NCBI RefSeq assembly: GCF_000336635.1
Contig: NZ_AOLY01000048.1
Coordinates: forward strand, 1-64,000
DNA: 64,000 nucleotides
Direction: 5' to 3'
Source of the DNA: Haloarcula japonica DSM 6131
GTDB taxonomy: Archaea > Halobacteriota > Halobacteria > Halobacteriales > Haloarculaceae
This document shows, one piece after another, positions 24,719 to 33,759 of this stretch. The number at the start of each line of letters is the position of its first letter. Positions within the stretch are counted from its first letter, which is position 1. Below the pieces are notes generated by a model. The model was not told where the DNA came from, did not search any database, and saw only the letters and a program-made list of their open reading frames with translations. The translations under genes and the position numbers were made by a program.

Positions 24719-25653
24719 CGGGACCGACCCCCGGCAGTCATGGGCTCTCGCGAGGGTCTGTTTTCGTCGATACGCTCATCGGTGAGGCTCAAGTAGACAT
24801 CTTCGAGGGAAGGGTCGGCCCATGTGAGCGTCTCGTACGTGACTCCCTGCGTGTCCAGCTGTCCGACGATCCGCCCGATATCAGCCGTCGCAACATCCAG
24901 AATTCGTATGCCGTCTTCTGTCGGCTCCACATCAGCCTCAAGTACCGACAGTTGCTCCGGGGATGTTTCTGTCTCAACGAGGAGATGCGTACCACCGCCG
25001 TAGGATTCGATAAGGTCGGTCGGCGGGCCGACTTCGACGATTGTCCCGTCATCGAGCAAGGCGACTCGGTCTGCGAGCTGCTGGGCTTCTTTCATGTAGT
25101 GGGTCGTGAGAAATATCGTCGTCCCCCCGGCCGACAAGTCGTCGATGAGTGACCAGAGCGACTGACGGCCAGCCGGATCGATTCCCGTCGTTGGCTCGTC
25201 GAGAAAGAGGAGATCAGGGTCGTTAACGAGAGTAATGCCGACGCAAATACGCCGCTGTTGTCCACCCGACAGGTTTGTGTACCACGTATCGTCCTCTGTT
25301 TCCATGCCAACAGCGGCGAGTACGTCATCGCCGCGTTGTTGGTCGTCATAGAGTCCCTGATAGTACGTTACTAGTTCACGTGCTGTTAGCCGTTCCGGCG
25401 GTGTAAACGACTGAGGAAGCAGTCCGACACGTCCGTCCTCGACACTGGTCGGTGACTCGCCGAAGATGCTAACTGAGCCCGAATCAGGCGTTGTTGTTCC
25501 GGTAAGGGCTTCGACGAGGGTTGTCTTTCCAGACCCATTCGGGCCAACTAACGCGAAAATCTCCCCGCCGTCGACATCAATCGACACGTCGTCGAGTGCG
25601 ACTGTGTCGTCGTACCGTTTGCTGATACTCTCAGCTAGAACTGCTGGGGGCAT
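24715..25653 (-). CDS. ABC-2 exporter ATP-binding protein (DrrA/CcmA-like)
   Basis: The 312-aa ATPase has Walker A GPNGSGKTT, signature LSGGQQRRI, Walker B DLLFLDEPTTGIDPAGR and a C-terminal extension (about 220-300) as in DrrA-type multidrug exporters. It is translated with the ABC-2 permease gene that overlaps its 3' end. The divergent DUF106 gene begins 114 nt upstream. No regulator gene is adjacent. Confidence 0.9.
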   Translation of the reverse strand: MPPAVLAESISKRYDDTVALDDVSIDVDGGEIFALVGPNGSGKTTLVEALTGTTTPDSGSVSIFGESPTSVEDGRVGLLPQSFTPPERLTARELVTYYQGLYDDQQRGDDVLAAVGMETEDDTWYTNLSGGQQRRICVGITLVNDPDLLFLDEPTTGIDPAGRQSLWSLIDDLSAGGTTIFLTTHYMKEAQQLADRVALLDDGTIVEVGPPTDLIESYGGGTHLLVETETSPEQLSVLEADVEPTEDGIRILDVATADIGRIVGQLDTQGVTYETLTWADPSLEDVYLSLTDERIDENRPSREPMTAGGRSR

Positions 25654-25766
25654 AGCTGAACGTGTGATGTCTTCGGACCTAAGCTATTCGCTTCGCAGCG
25701 ATGGGAGTACGAAAACGGCAGGACGGAAGCATTGATAACGATTCAGTCTGAGATTCACTTGTTGGA

Positions 25767-26663
25767 ATGCCAGATAAACCGGTACCATCGGTTATAGAAG
25801 AACCAGCGATGCGTGATGCTCTCGCTACGGTGGTTGAGCACAGTGACAAGGGAAACGAACCGCTCCAGTGGAACGACGTGAGCGAGTCGCTGTCCAATGA
25901 AGAGTGGGGACGACTCATACGGGAGGGGGTGCTTGTCAGTGATGGCACCGGATTCACCGTGGCGAATCCAGAGCGGGTGCGAGAGGCACTGCAACCGGAC
26001 GAACCGATGGATACAACGACGGACACAGACGGAATCGAAGCTGAATCGTGGGCCTGGTATGACAAAGCAGCAGGGCTGGCGGCCCTCTCACTTTTTGCGG
26101 GGTACTGGAGCACCGGTATCAGGGATACCATCGCATCGTACGACGACCTCCTTCTTGCCCCCGTCACGGATGCGTTCCCGTTTTTCGCCGTCATCATACT
26201 ACTCGCAATCGTCACCGGACTGTATTCGACCGTACTGCAGTCACGGCTGAGAGACACCGAGAAGATACAGGCATATCAGAAGCGGGTAAACGAGCTGAAA
26301 GAGCGCAAGGAGGCGGCAAAAGAGCGCGGTGACGACGAAGCTCTTGCGGAGCTACAGGAGGAACAAATGGAAGTCGCCAGCGACCAGCTCGGGATGTTCA
26401 AACTGCAGTTCCGGCCGATGGTGTGGATCATGCTTTTGACCATTCCAGTGTTCCTCTGGCTTCGGTGGAAAGTTCGCGGTGGTCACCTCGGCGCGAGTGA
26501 GTTCGGCTTGATCGTGCCGCTGGCTGGCGCCGTCGGCTGGCAAGAGCCGTTGTTCGGACCCATGAAAACATGGATTGTCTGGTACTTTCTCTGTTCGATG
26601 GTGTCGCGGCAACTCATCCAGAAGACGTTCGATATTCAGCCGACCGCCTCGCAATCAGATTGA
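25767..26663 (+). CDS. DUF106 family membrane protein insertase-like (EMC3/YidC-type)
   Basis: The 298-aa protein has an N-terminal winged-helix-like acidic region (WNDVSESLSNEEWGRLIREG), then three membrane segments split by a charged coiled coil (KRVNELKERKEAAKERGDD) and the conserved FRPMVWIMLLTIPVFLW and WIVWYFLCSM motifs. This is the architecture of archaeal DUF106, a relative of EMC3, TMCO1 and YidC/Oxa1 that helps insert membrane proteins. Haloarchaeal core copies sit beside the ribosomal-operon secY. This one lies away from ribosomal genes but close to another secY-like gene, so it appears to be a paralogue within an accessory translocation module. Confidence 0.88.
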   Translation: MPDKPVPSVIEEPAMRDALATVVEHSDKGNEPLQWNDVSESLSNEEWGRLIREGVLVSDGTGFTVANPERVREALQPDEPMDTTTDTDGIEAESWAWYDKAAGLAALSLFAGYWSTGIRDTIASYDDLLLAPVTDAFPFFAVIILLAIVTGLYSTVLQSRLRDTEKIQAYQKRVNELKERKEAAKERGDDEALAELQEEQMEVASDQLGMFKLQFRPMVWIMLLTIPVFLWLRWKVRGGHLGASEFGLIVPLAGAVGWQEPLFGPMKTWIVWYFLCSMVSRQLIQKTFDIQPTASQSD

Positions 26664-26743
26664 CAGGAGCTAAGTGGTTGTTACACGATTCCGGGAGAGC
26701 AAAGGCGAAACTGATTAGCAACACGACGACAGGATGTCGAGTG

Positions 26744-27421
26744 ATGCCGTCGTCACGCTCGCATCTCCAATCACCGGTATCGATAGTTGTCTTCAGCATC
26801 GGTGTCTGTTTCCTCGTATTGGGAGCATTTGGGGTACTGGCCGACACTCACCCGGCGATAAGTGTCTCAGGGTGGGGACTGTATGCCGACAGGAATCTGG
26901 AGGTCATCGGAGTGCTTACCGGCGGTGTTGCACTCCTGGGGGAGTCGGTTCTCATACCGGCGGGCTGTGATACACCGCCAACGCTCGATTGCCAGACAGT
27001 GTACATGGCCGAGCCACTGCAGGAGATGCTCCTTTCGCTTGCCGCCGAGGCAGAGCCGGACACGGTGTCGTTCGGCCTCGCGGTCACGCCAGCGGGCAAC
27101 CTCGCATCCGGTACCAACGTACCCGATCAGACTCCGGTCTTTTCAGACGTCTATCTACCCGAAGAGCCGAACTCAGTCAGTTCCGTATTCGGCATCGACT
27201 TGTCGACCCCACCACAGCGGACGCAGGGTCGGTTCATTTCTCACCCACGCTCCGGACTGGAGGTGACCAAGCGCGATGACCTGCACGAAGTCGTCTTTGT
27301 GGCTGTGCCACCCTGGCACGATGCATCTATCGCGGCGTTTGATCGGGCAGGCCGGCGCCACCGTCTCGAAACGGTGGACGCTACGGCGGTCCCGGACGTT
27401 CCCGAACCAGTAAACATTTGA
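26744..27421 (+). CDS. unknown membrane protein between DUF106 and SecY genes
   Basis: The 225-aa protein (ATG 26744; GTG 26741 is also possible) is not recognised. It begins with a short basic stretch and two hydrophobic segments (SIVVFSIGVCFLVLGAFG and VIGVLTGGVALLGES), followed by about 155 soluble residues with two Cys (CDTPPTLDC), several strand-like segments and no known motif. By the positive-inside rule a short hairpin with the soluble domain on the cytosolic side is likely. Its place between an insertase-like and a SecY-like gene on the same strand suggests it is part of the same translocation module. Confidence 0.6.
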   Translation: MPSSRSHLQSPVSIVVFSIGVCFLVLGAFGVLADTHPAISVSGWGLYADRNLEVIGVLTGGVALLGESVLIPAGCDTPPTLDCQTVYMAEPLQEMLLSLAAEAEPDTVSFGLAVTPAGNLASGTNVPDQTPVFSDVYLPEEPNSVSSVFGIDLSTPPQRTQGRFISHPRSGLEVTKRDDLHEVVFVAVPPWHDASIAAFDRAGRRHRLETVDATAVPDVPEPVNI

Positions 27422-27539
27422 AAGGCCACACAAGAAATAGCGACAACCACCGCGTCAGCAGTATCATCGGCAGCGCTACGTAGAGTAGCAGCGGTAGAGC
27501 TGTCTGTGACCTGTTCTGGCGTGGGGGTCCCACAAGCAT
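27381..27539 (-). CDS. possible small membrane protein
   Basis: A 52-codon minus-strand frame from ATG 27539 codes for a short protein with one strong hydrophobic segment (LPLLLYVALPMILLTRWLSL). Its 3' end overlaps the neighbouring gene by 41 nt. No family was recognised, and the composition could arise by chance, so this is a weak call. Confidence 0.2.
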   Translation of the reverse strand: MLVGPPRQNRSQTALPLLLYVALPMILLTRWLSLFLVWPFKCLLVRERPGPP

Positions 27540-27611
27540 GACGCATATGATTCGTTGTCGGTATAGCTGTCAGTATGGTATCGTCACTTGGCCGTGCGCT
27601 GGAGGACAGCG

Positions 27612-29081
27612 ATGAGCTGGAAAGACACGGCAGAACCCGTGCTGGTCCGGATGCCAGCCGTCCGCAAGCCGGACCGACACATCCCGTTCAAACGGAAACT
27701 GGCGTGGACGGCAGGCGTGCTCGTCCTCTATTTCTTCCTGACGAACGTGATGTTGTTCGGGCTTGATATCACCCGTGACCAGGCCGTGTTCGGTCGCTTC
27801 AGCTCGATACTTGCGTCCGGCCAGGGATCAGTGCTACAGCTCGGTATCGGGCCCATCGTCACGGCGAGTATCGTCTTGCAGCTGCTGGGTGGGGCCAATC
27901 TCCTTGGACTCGATACACAGAACGACCCACGCGACCAGATACTCTATCAGGGGCTTCAGAAGTTGCTGGTGCTGGTGATGATTTGCCTGACCGGTCTACC
28001 GATGGTGTTTGCAGGGAATTTCCTCCCCGTGGACACCCAGGTGGCCCAGTCACTGGGTGTTGGAATTGCCGGTGTCCAGTGGCTCATTTTCGCACAGATG
28101 TTCCTCGGCGGTGTGCTTATTCTGTTCATGGACGAAGTGATCTCCAAGTGGGGGGTCGGCTCCGGTATCGGCCTGTTTATCGTCGCTGGCATCAGTCAGC
28201 GACTCGTCGGTGGGTTGCTTACACATCCGGCTATCGGCGGTCAACAGTACGGTATCATTTTGACCTGGATACGGATGGCGACCGGTGCCGTTCCTATCGG
28301 TCCCGTCTTTAGTTCCGACGGCCTACAGGCACTCCTATTCACACAAGGCCATTTGCTTCAACTTTTCACGACACTCCTCATCTTCGCTATCGTTGTCTAC
28401 GCCGAATCCGTGCGTGTGGAGATCCCACTCTCGAATGCGAGAGTAAAGGGTGCGCGAGGTCGGTTCCCGGTGAAACTCATTTACGCTAGCGTCCTCCCGA
28501 TGATATTCGTCCGCGCGATACAGGCGAACATTCAGTTCCTGGGCCGTATTTTGCGGGCACAACTGCAGAGTCTGCCAGCGTGGCTCGGTGTCTACGCGAA
28601 CGGGCGTCCCGTCGGAGGGCTGTTTTATTATCTTGCACCGATCCACTCTCCGCGTGACTGGATGTGGTTCCTCGGCGGGGCTACCCAACCTGTCTGGAAA
28701 GTACTGCTGCGGATGGGCATTGACCTCACGTTTATGATCAGCGGTGGTGCCATCTTCGCCGTCTTTTGGGTCGAGACTGCCGATATGGGGCCTGAGTCGA
28801 CGGCACAACAGATTCATAGTTCCGGGATGCAGATACCTGGCTTCCGCCAGAACGTCGGCGTCATTGAGAAGGTTCTAGAGCGGTATATTCCACAGGTCAC
28901 GGTCTTGGGAGGCGCGCTTGTCGGTCTGCTGGCGGTCATGGCGAACATGCTTGGTACCATCGGCGGTGTCGGGGGGACGAGCTTACTGCTCACTGTCTCG
29001 ATCACGTATAAACTGTACGAGGAGATCGCTGAAGAGCAACTCATGGAGATGCATCCCATGATGCGCCAACTGTTCGGGTGA
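27612..29081 (+). CDS. secY: SecY-family protein translocase channel (apparent second copy)
   Basis: The 489-aa protein is a full-length SecY with ten membrane spans. It begins MSWKDTAEPVLVRMPAV like core haloarchaeal SecY and keeps the pore motif region (LQLGIGPIVTASIVLQLLGG), the cytosolic loop VEIPLSNARVKGARGRFPVKL and the C-terminal YEEIAEEQLMEMHPMMRQLFG. ATG 27612 has Shine-Dalgarno GGAGG at 27600-27604; an in-frame TTG at 27588 is unlikely. There are no ribosomal protein genes nearby, unlike the usual secY locus, so this is probably an additional channel. The DUF106 gene upstream supports a complete accessory insertion system. Confidence 0.9.
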   Translation: MSWKDTAEPVLVRMPAVRKPDRHIPFKRKLAWTAGVLVLYFFLTNVMLFGLDITRDQAVFGRFSSILASGQGSVLQLGIGPIVTASIVLQLLGGANLLGLDTQNDPRDQILYQGLQKLLVLVMICLTGLPMVFAGNFLPVDTQVAQSLGVGIAGVQWLIFAQMFLGGVLILFMDEVISKWGVGSGIGLFIVAGISQRLVGGLLTHPAIGGQQYGIILTWIRMATGAVPIGPVFSSDGLQALLFTQGHLLQLFTTLLIFAIVVYAESVRVEIPLSNARVKGARGRFPVKLIYASVLPMIFVRAIQANIQFLGRILRAQLQSLPAWLGVYANGRPVGGLFYYLAPIHSPRDWMWFLGGATQPVWKVLLRMGIDLTFMISGGAIFAVFWVETADMGPESTAQQIHSSGMQIPGFRQNVGVIEKVLERYIPQVTVLGGALVGLLAVMANMLGTIGGVGGTSLLLTVSITYKLYEEIAEEQLMEMHPMMRQLFG

Positions 29082-29101
29082 TTCTGCGAGGCAAGTGATC
29101 G

Positions 29102-29116
29102 TTTTCTACGTTTTTT
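29102..29116 (+). terminator. double T-tract after secY
   Basis: TTTT (29102-29105) and TTTTTT (29111-29116) follow the secY stop by 20-35 nt. Closely spaced T runs without a required hairpin are the normal archaeal terminator. Confidence 0.5.
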
Positions 29117-29220
29117 CGAAATGCACATGATACCAACGTTGCCCGAAAAACAACCACTTAGTCCCTGTTAATATGTTACTTTTCCGGGAGCTATAGAAGC
29201 ATGAGTGTGTTTTCGCCCCC

Positions 29221-29574
29221 ATGGACGAAGAGACCAATCCTCCGAAACCACCAGTTGACTTGCCCGATGACATCGCATCTGTGTTACAAGATGCCACTGT
29301 ACATGACCTCCGGGAGGGTTTGATATATGCTCAGGAGCCACTCCAGCATAATCATGAACCGACCGAGCAGATCGAGCCATTACCAGGTGAAGAGATCGTC
29401 GAAATAAAAGGTGAAGGCAAGCGGTTCACGGTACTGAAACGCCAGCCGTGTGCGGATAATTGTCCCGACTGCCCACACGGGCCGTATGTTTACGAAGTTA
29501 CACAAGAAAAACAACTGAACGGCGAGACACACTTTCACTGGGCGTTCATCGGCCCATATATTGTAAACGAATAG
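29221..29574 (+). CDS. small cysteine-containing protein (DUF6788-like)
   Basis: The 117-aa acidic protein has a C-terminal motif CADNCPDCPHGPYVYEV followed by THFHWAFIGPY, resembling small zinc-binding proteins of the DUF6788 type (CxxCxxGPYxY). The first 60 residues are proline- and acid-rich without recognisable domains. Similar proteins occur near mobile DNA and DNA-related genes, but their role is unknown. Its stop lies two bases from the end of the convergent halocyanin gene. Confidence 0.65.
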   Translation: MDEETNPPKPPVDLPDDIASVLQDATVHDLREGLIYAQEPLQHNHEPTEQIEPLPGEEIVEIKGEGKRFTVLKRQPCADNCPDCPHGPYVYEVTQEKQLNGETHFHWAFIGPYIVNE

Positions 29575-29575
29575 C

Positions 29576-30253
29576 TCAGTCGTTGCCGCCGCTGGTATGC
29601 GGTGATTCGGCGTACTTGAGCTGGAAGAAGGCGAATATCATTGGGAGAATCACGGCGAAACCTGCACCGAAGCCAATGAAGTGTGGTTGCAACGGGACTC
29701 CCGCTTGGTGGGGGTCTACTTCGACGGGACCACCGCCACCAACAGTCGTTGTCGGATACTCTTCGCCCACGACCACAGCGCCCTTCATCCCGAGGCCCTT
29801 GTGTGGGTCACAGTAATACTTGTAGAGACCAGCCTCCTCGAACGTGTATTCGTAGTTGACTCCAGCACTCCCTGTTGCTGAGCCTGAGTCAAGTGGACCA
29901 TCGCCGTCTGAGACCACGTTGTGGCCACCACCTTCGCCCGTCCATTCGAACTGAACTGTCGTGCCCGTGTCGACGTGAATTGCGGGCGGGCCGAAGCCGA
30001 ACGCGCCGCCGTTCGCCTGCACACCGACTTCGACAGTTTCCGACTCCTGTCCTGTCGCGTCGACGGTGCTCGTCGGGTCACTGAAGTTACCGACGTCACT
30101 AAACCACCCGCCGTAGTCCGGGACTGTGGTCGCTTCACTCCCACCACTCTCACCGCCGCCGTCTTCCTGTGCGGCTGCGGTTCCAGATACGCTGAGCGTG
30201 CTCAGAGCGGTCGCTGTACCTCCGGCTGTCTTGACGAACTGCCGTCTGTCCAT
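29576..30253 (-). CDS. halocyanin-like blue copper protein with C-terminal membrane anchor
   Basis: The 225-aa protein has a twin-arginine signal (MDRRQFVKTAGG) with cleavage near AAA at about 26-29, an acidic linker, a plastocyanin/halocyanin domain and a hydrophobic C-terminal anchor (about 195-213). Copper ligands are in place: His111 (GGHNVV), Cys148, His151 and Met156 (YYCDPHKGLGMKG). It would act as a small electron carrier on the outer membrane face, exported by Tat. It has no Cys lipobox, so the anchor replaces the usual lipid. Partner oxidases are not in the window. Confidence 0.9.
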   Translation of the reverse strand: MDRRQFVKTAGGTATALSTLSVSGTAAAQEDGGGESGGSEATTVPDYGGWFSDVGNFSDPTSTVDATGQESETVEVGVQANGGAFGFGPPAIHVDTGTTVQFEWTGEGGGHNVVSDGDGPLDSGSATGSAGVNYEYTFEEAGLYKYYCDPHKGLGMKGAVVVGEEYPTTTVGGGGPVEVDPHQAGVPLQPHFIGFGAGFAVILPMIFAFFQLKYAESPHTSGGND

Positions 30254-30314
30254 CTCGTTTCTACCGTCATGTACACATCTGCATAAATCTACGGAAAGAG
30301 AAATCGCCGACTCG

Positions 30315-30551
30315 CTACCGGTGGTACCCGCGGAGCCACCGGATCGCGAACGATGTGATACCGAGACCGCGTTTGGCCATGATGACCGTACTCTGTGCGC
30401 GCCGTCCGACGGCTTCGGGAACGGCCCCGACGACTAATTGCTGGAGCATACTCTCACACGATGCACTGATAACGGTCATATCAACGTCGGCAGTTGCCTC
30501 GACGATGGTGCCGGCGATGTCGTCACTCTCGATACGCCTCCGGGTCGCGTC
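30315..30551 (-). pseudogene. UspA-domain C-terminal fragment (inverted piece of a permease/UspA gene)
   Basis: The minus-strand frame ending at TAG 30315-30317 reads IAGTIVEATADVDMTVIS, then LLQ-type residues QQLVVGAVPEAVGRRA and TVIMAKRGLGIT. This is the C-terminus of haloarchaeal amino-acid permease/UspA fusions. A stop just upstream (30552-30554) cuts it off at the point where the plus-strand UspA fragment begins. Confidence 0.55.
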
Positions 30552-30778
30552 TCAACGTCGTTCAGATTCTCGTTCCAAGTCGGGGTGAGAACGCCACCTC
30601 GCTGGCGCTTCTCGCCGGCCGAATAGCCGCGGTGCATGATGCTGGGAAGGTCGTCCCCATGGGTTCCATCACGACCGAAACTATCGACCAACTCGAAGCA
30701 GACCTCGCAACCAGCGAGTCCGAGACAGACCCGACCAAGGAAAGAGACCGACTCGAAGAGGGTATGATCACTGAATAA
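30551..30778 (+). pseudogene. UspA-domain fragment on the opposite strand
   Basis: The plus-strand frame from 30551 to the TAA at 30776-30778 reads LNVVQILVPSRGENATSLAL and then GRIAAVHDAGKVVPMGSI, the beginning of a universal-stress-protein domain, then an acidic tail. It abuts the inverted C-terminal UspA fragment at 30551. The two pieces probably came from one gene and were placed head-to-head by an inversion. Confidence 0.45.
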
Positions 30779-31741
30779 TCCTTGTCCAGACTTAAACGGA
30801 TACAGGATTCGCTTACGTCGGTCGTCGACATCATCTGTGAGTTCGTCGTAGCCGTCGAATCCGGCGGGCCCGGTGAAACTGTTCACCGGACCACAGCCGA
30901 CGAGAACTGTGATCCGGTCGGGCACCAGACGAAGTCAACGAAGGGCAACCGACGAAATACATTAAATAGCATCTGGGCGGACCGACCGATGTAATCACAT
31001 TCCGGTCGGCTACTGGGATGACTGAGTGGCATCACGTTCTCGTCATGGTGGGGAATGTAGGGTCGGTTACGAACGCAGTGTTCGAGTCCGCCCAGCGACT
31101 TTGTCCGAAGCATGGGGTAGTTAGTGTCTGTACTTGCACAAGCAACGTGCCAGTCGAAGAAACGCCGAGATAATGCTCGAAAGCCTCGAACAGCCATTCT
31201 ACAGGCCGGTCGAAACGAGAGTCCCGCACGACTCCATCGAGCACTGACCGGAGTACGTTTTCGCGCTTGTTTTCTGAACCGACGCACGAATCACTTCGTG
31301 ACCTCAACTGTGACTTGGCCGTCGTCCACCAGAGTTGATTGTCCGCCGTGAAAGGAAAGAGCGGACGAGAACCGTACTACCAAAGGACACGAGCCATACG
31401 ACTCTCGTCGTTCAGAACCGCTCTCACGGTCGGCGGCGTATCGAGTTGCCGCTTTGGTAAATCGGTATGACAATCACTCAGTGATTGTTACTAGATCAGC
31501 GGTATACTGATTTTTGAAGTGAGGAGCGTAAACAGGCCCGGGCTACTTCCACGGATCGCATATCGATAAACAGTGATTTGATCTATGCCCTGCGTGTGCC
31601 AAGCAGTTCAATCCTGGGGTGGAGTCACTTTTCGCGAGACCCGGATAATCCATCTGTACGGTTGGGTTCATAAGGCAGTTGATGACTACAACGGTGGGCA
31701 AGCGATTGGTATCAACCCGCGGAGCCGAGTGTACAGGTGAA
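30779..31741. other. gene-poor decayed segment
   Basis: No complete gene is supported across these 963 bases. Several short minus-strand frames (31032-31307, 31291-31473) have some haloarchaeal-like codon choice, for example a stretch VLDGVVRDSRFDRPVEWLF, but they lack starts or recognisable domains. It looks like degraded DNA at the junction between the UspA fragments and the glycosyltransferase gene. Confidence 0.45.
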
Positions 31742-33454
31742 TCAATCCCGTCGGTCGGGCACCCGCTCGTAAACGACGTATCCGTTGTGTTCTGCGACCG
31801 GTTCGTAGTTGGTCTCGATGTACATGACCACCGGTTCCCGTGCGTCGGGGTAGTAACCGTGGGTCGGGTCGATATGGCCATCCACGACCTGCTGACGCCT
31901 GACGAGCACGTAGGGGACCTCGTCACGCTCGAGGTCCGTCACTACCCGGTCGGCAAGTGGCTCCCCGTAGGGGGGTGTGATGAACGTCCGTGCTGGGCGG
32001 GCCTCGCCGAAGTACGCTAGCTCGTATCTCGTGGGTGGGCCGAGCGAGTAGAAACGCCCGTCGACGACCTCGTTGAGTTCCTCGGTGGAAGCCGATTGCG
32101 TCTCGATGTGGTCGCCGCTGAGCCTGATCTCTCTCACCCCATCAACTGCCACTGTCCCGCCGAGTGCAGAAAGCACGAGGAAGACCCCGGCAACCAGTGC
32201 GACCCACTGACGGGTGTCCAGCTGACCGGTGCTCCCGGCCCACCGGACCATGACGTAACTGAGGACGATAGCACCGACGACCATCAGAGCGAAGCCAAAT
32301 TCTAAGAGGAACAGGTACTGGTACCCACTGTTCGCTGCGACGAGTGTGAGTATTGCCTCGGAAACGGCGACAGCAAACGCTAAACCAGCCCACTCCAACC
32401 GCGAGAATGGCCTCGGCCTGTCGGCGAGAAAGTGAAAAAGCCGACGCAACCCGACGCCGGCGAGCACGGCGGCCGCCGGCATGGCGAAGATATACCGGTG
32501 GCCGCCATGGAACGCCTGCAACCCCGGAATCGACATAATGACGAGCCACAGCGAGAGGAACGCGAGCCGGGTGTCGAACGACCGCGAGGGTATCGACCGG
32601 AATACGTAAAGTGCGGTCCCGCCTGCGAGCAGCCACACCGGCAGGTAGGAGGCCGCGCTCAGCAACTGCCCGTCAAGGAAGTACGGCGGGTTGTATTGGT
32701 TCAAGGGCAGGAGGAAGGTGTACCAGAGCGTCTCCTCGAGAGTTCCTTGACTTGCCGCGAACAGCGCCACGGCCCCGAGCGGCGTGAGGAAGGTCGTCCC
32801 GATTCGGCCGTAGCGGACCGCGATGGTCGGGAGGTCAGTCTCGGCGGCGTAGAGGCGTGCGAGCGACCAGCCAATGATGACTAGCCCAAACAGGAGGACA
32901 GTTTGGTTGAATAGCACTCCGAACGCGAGCGACAGCCCAGCGAGGAGATCGGTCACGCGCCGTTCGGCGAACAGCCACAGCACTGCCGCAGTCAGGAACA
33001 GTGCGGCGAAGGGCTCGGTCATGAGGTTGAATCCGTCGAAAACCGGTGCGTACACCCCGAAGAGGTACGCGAGGGAGCCGACGGCCGCAACCGGGCATCC
33101 CCACAGCGAGCCGAGGCGATAGACGAGCAATGCCGTCACTGCGTGGATTGCGTAGATGAGTATCCGTCCAGCGAGGTACGGTTCAGGAACCGTCTCCCAG
33201 AGCAGTGCAGTCAGGTAATACACGGCGGGGGTTTTGTGATCCGCGATGCCAGCGTAGAGCGTCCCTCCGGAGGCTATTTCACGGCCGATGACGAGGTAGG
33301 TCATCTCGTCGTGCACCAGCGGTTGTCGGAGGTAGAACAGCGGTGGGATGACCGCCAGCGCTATGAACACAGTGTAGAACGCTGGCATACCCCATGACTC
33401 AAGAACGCTCCAAAAAATGAACGCGGGGCTACGTTCGTTCTCGAGTATCGGCAT
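31742..33454 (-). CDS. GT-C type membrane glycosyltransferase (ArnT/PMT-like)
   Basis: The 570-aa protein has about 11-13 membrane spans and the GT-C signature: the first luminal loop has an acidic motif (LVHDEMTYLVIGREIASGG) followed by YAGIADHKTPAVYYL, as in ArnT/PMT-like dolichol-phosphate-sugar transferases. The C-terminal soluble part (about 430-570) lies outside. It should move a sugar or aminosugar from a lipid carrier to a protein, lipid or glycan on the cell surface. It stands alone among decayed genes and is probably intact, since the frame is open along its whole length. Confidence 0.82.
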   Translation of the reverse strand: MPILENERSPAFIFWSVLESWGMPAFYTVFIALAVIPPLFYLRQPLVHDEMTYLVIGREIASGGTLYAGIADHKTPAVYYLTALLWETVPEPYLAGRILIYAIHAVTALLVYRLGSLWGCPVAAVGSLAYLFGVYAPVFDGFNLMTEPFAALFLTAAVLWLFAERRVTDLLAGLSLAFGVLFNQTVLLFGLVIIGWSLARLYAAETDLPTIAVRYGRIGTTFLTPLGAVALFAASQGTLEETLWYTFLLPLNQYNPPYFLDGQLLSAASYLPVWLLAGGTALYVFRSIPSRSFDTRLAFLSLWLVIMSIPGLQAFHGGHRYIFAMPAAAVLAGVGLRRLFHFLADRPRPFSRLEWAGLAFAVAVSEAILTLVAANSGYQYLFLLEFGFALMVVGAIVLSYVMVRWAGSTGQLDTRQWVALVAGVFLVLSALGGTVAVDGVREIRLSGDHIETQSASTEELNEVVDGRFYSLGPPTRYELAYFGEARPARTFITPPYGEPLADRVVTDLERDEVPYVLVRRQQVVDGHIDPTHGYYPDAREPVVMYIETNYEPVAEHNGYVVYERVPDRRD

Positions 33455-33759
33455 GTTTATCCACCGTACTGTCAGCTATCTGTTTAGTTACTCGGCGATT
33501 ACTTCCACTTGAGCCGATCGAGACGCTTACTACGGTGATTCAGAATATCGAAGAAACGGCAATCGTGGTGTGCCATCCATTCAGTGACAGATTTGGAGTG
33601 TTAGATGTGTTCGTCTGGATACGCTACCGTCTTTGTGGCTTCGAGCCGCGGCCCGAACATGTGGTGAGAGGCAGTCGCCGCTTAAGTCACCCGCTTCGAG
33701 TGATTCTCTGTCATCGAGAGCATTTACACTTGTGCGACCAGACTATCTTATGGCGGAAT

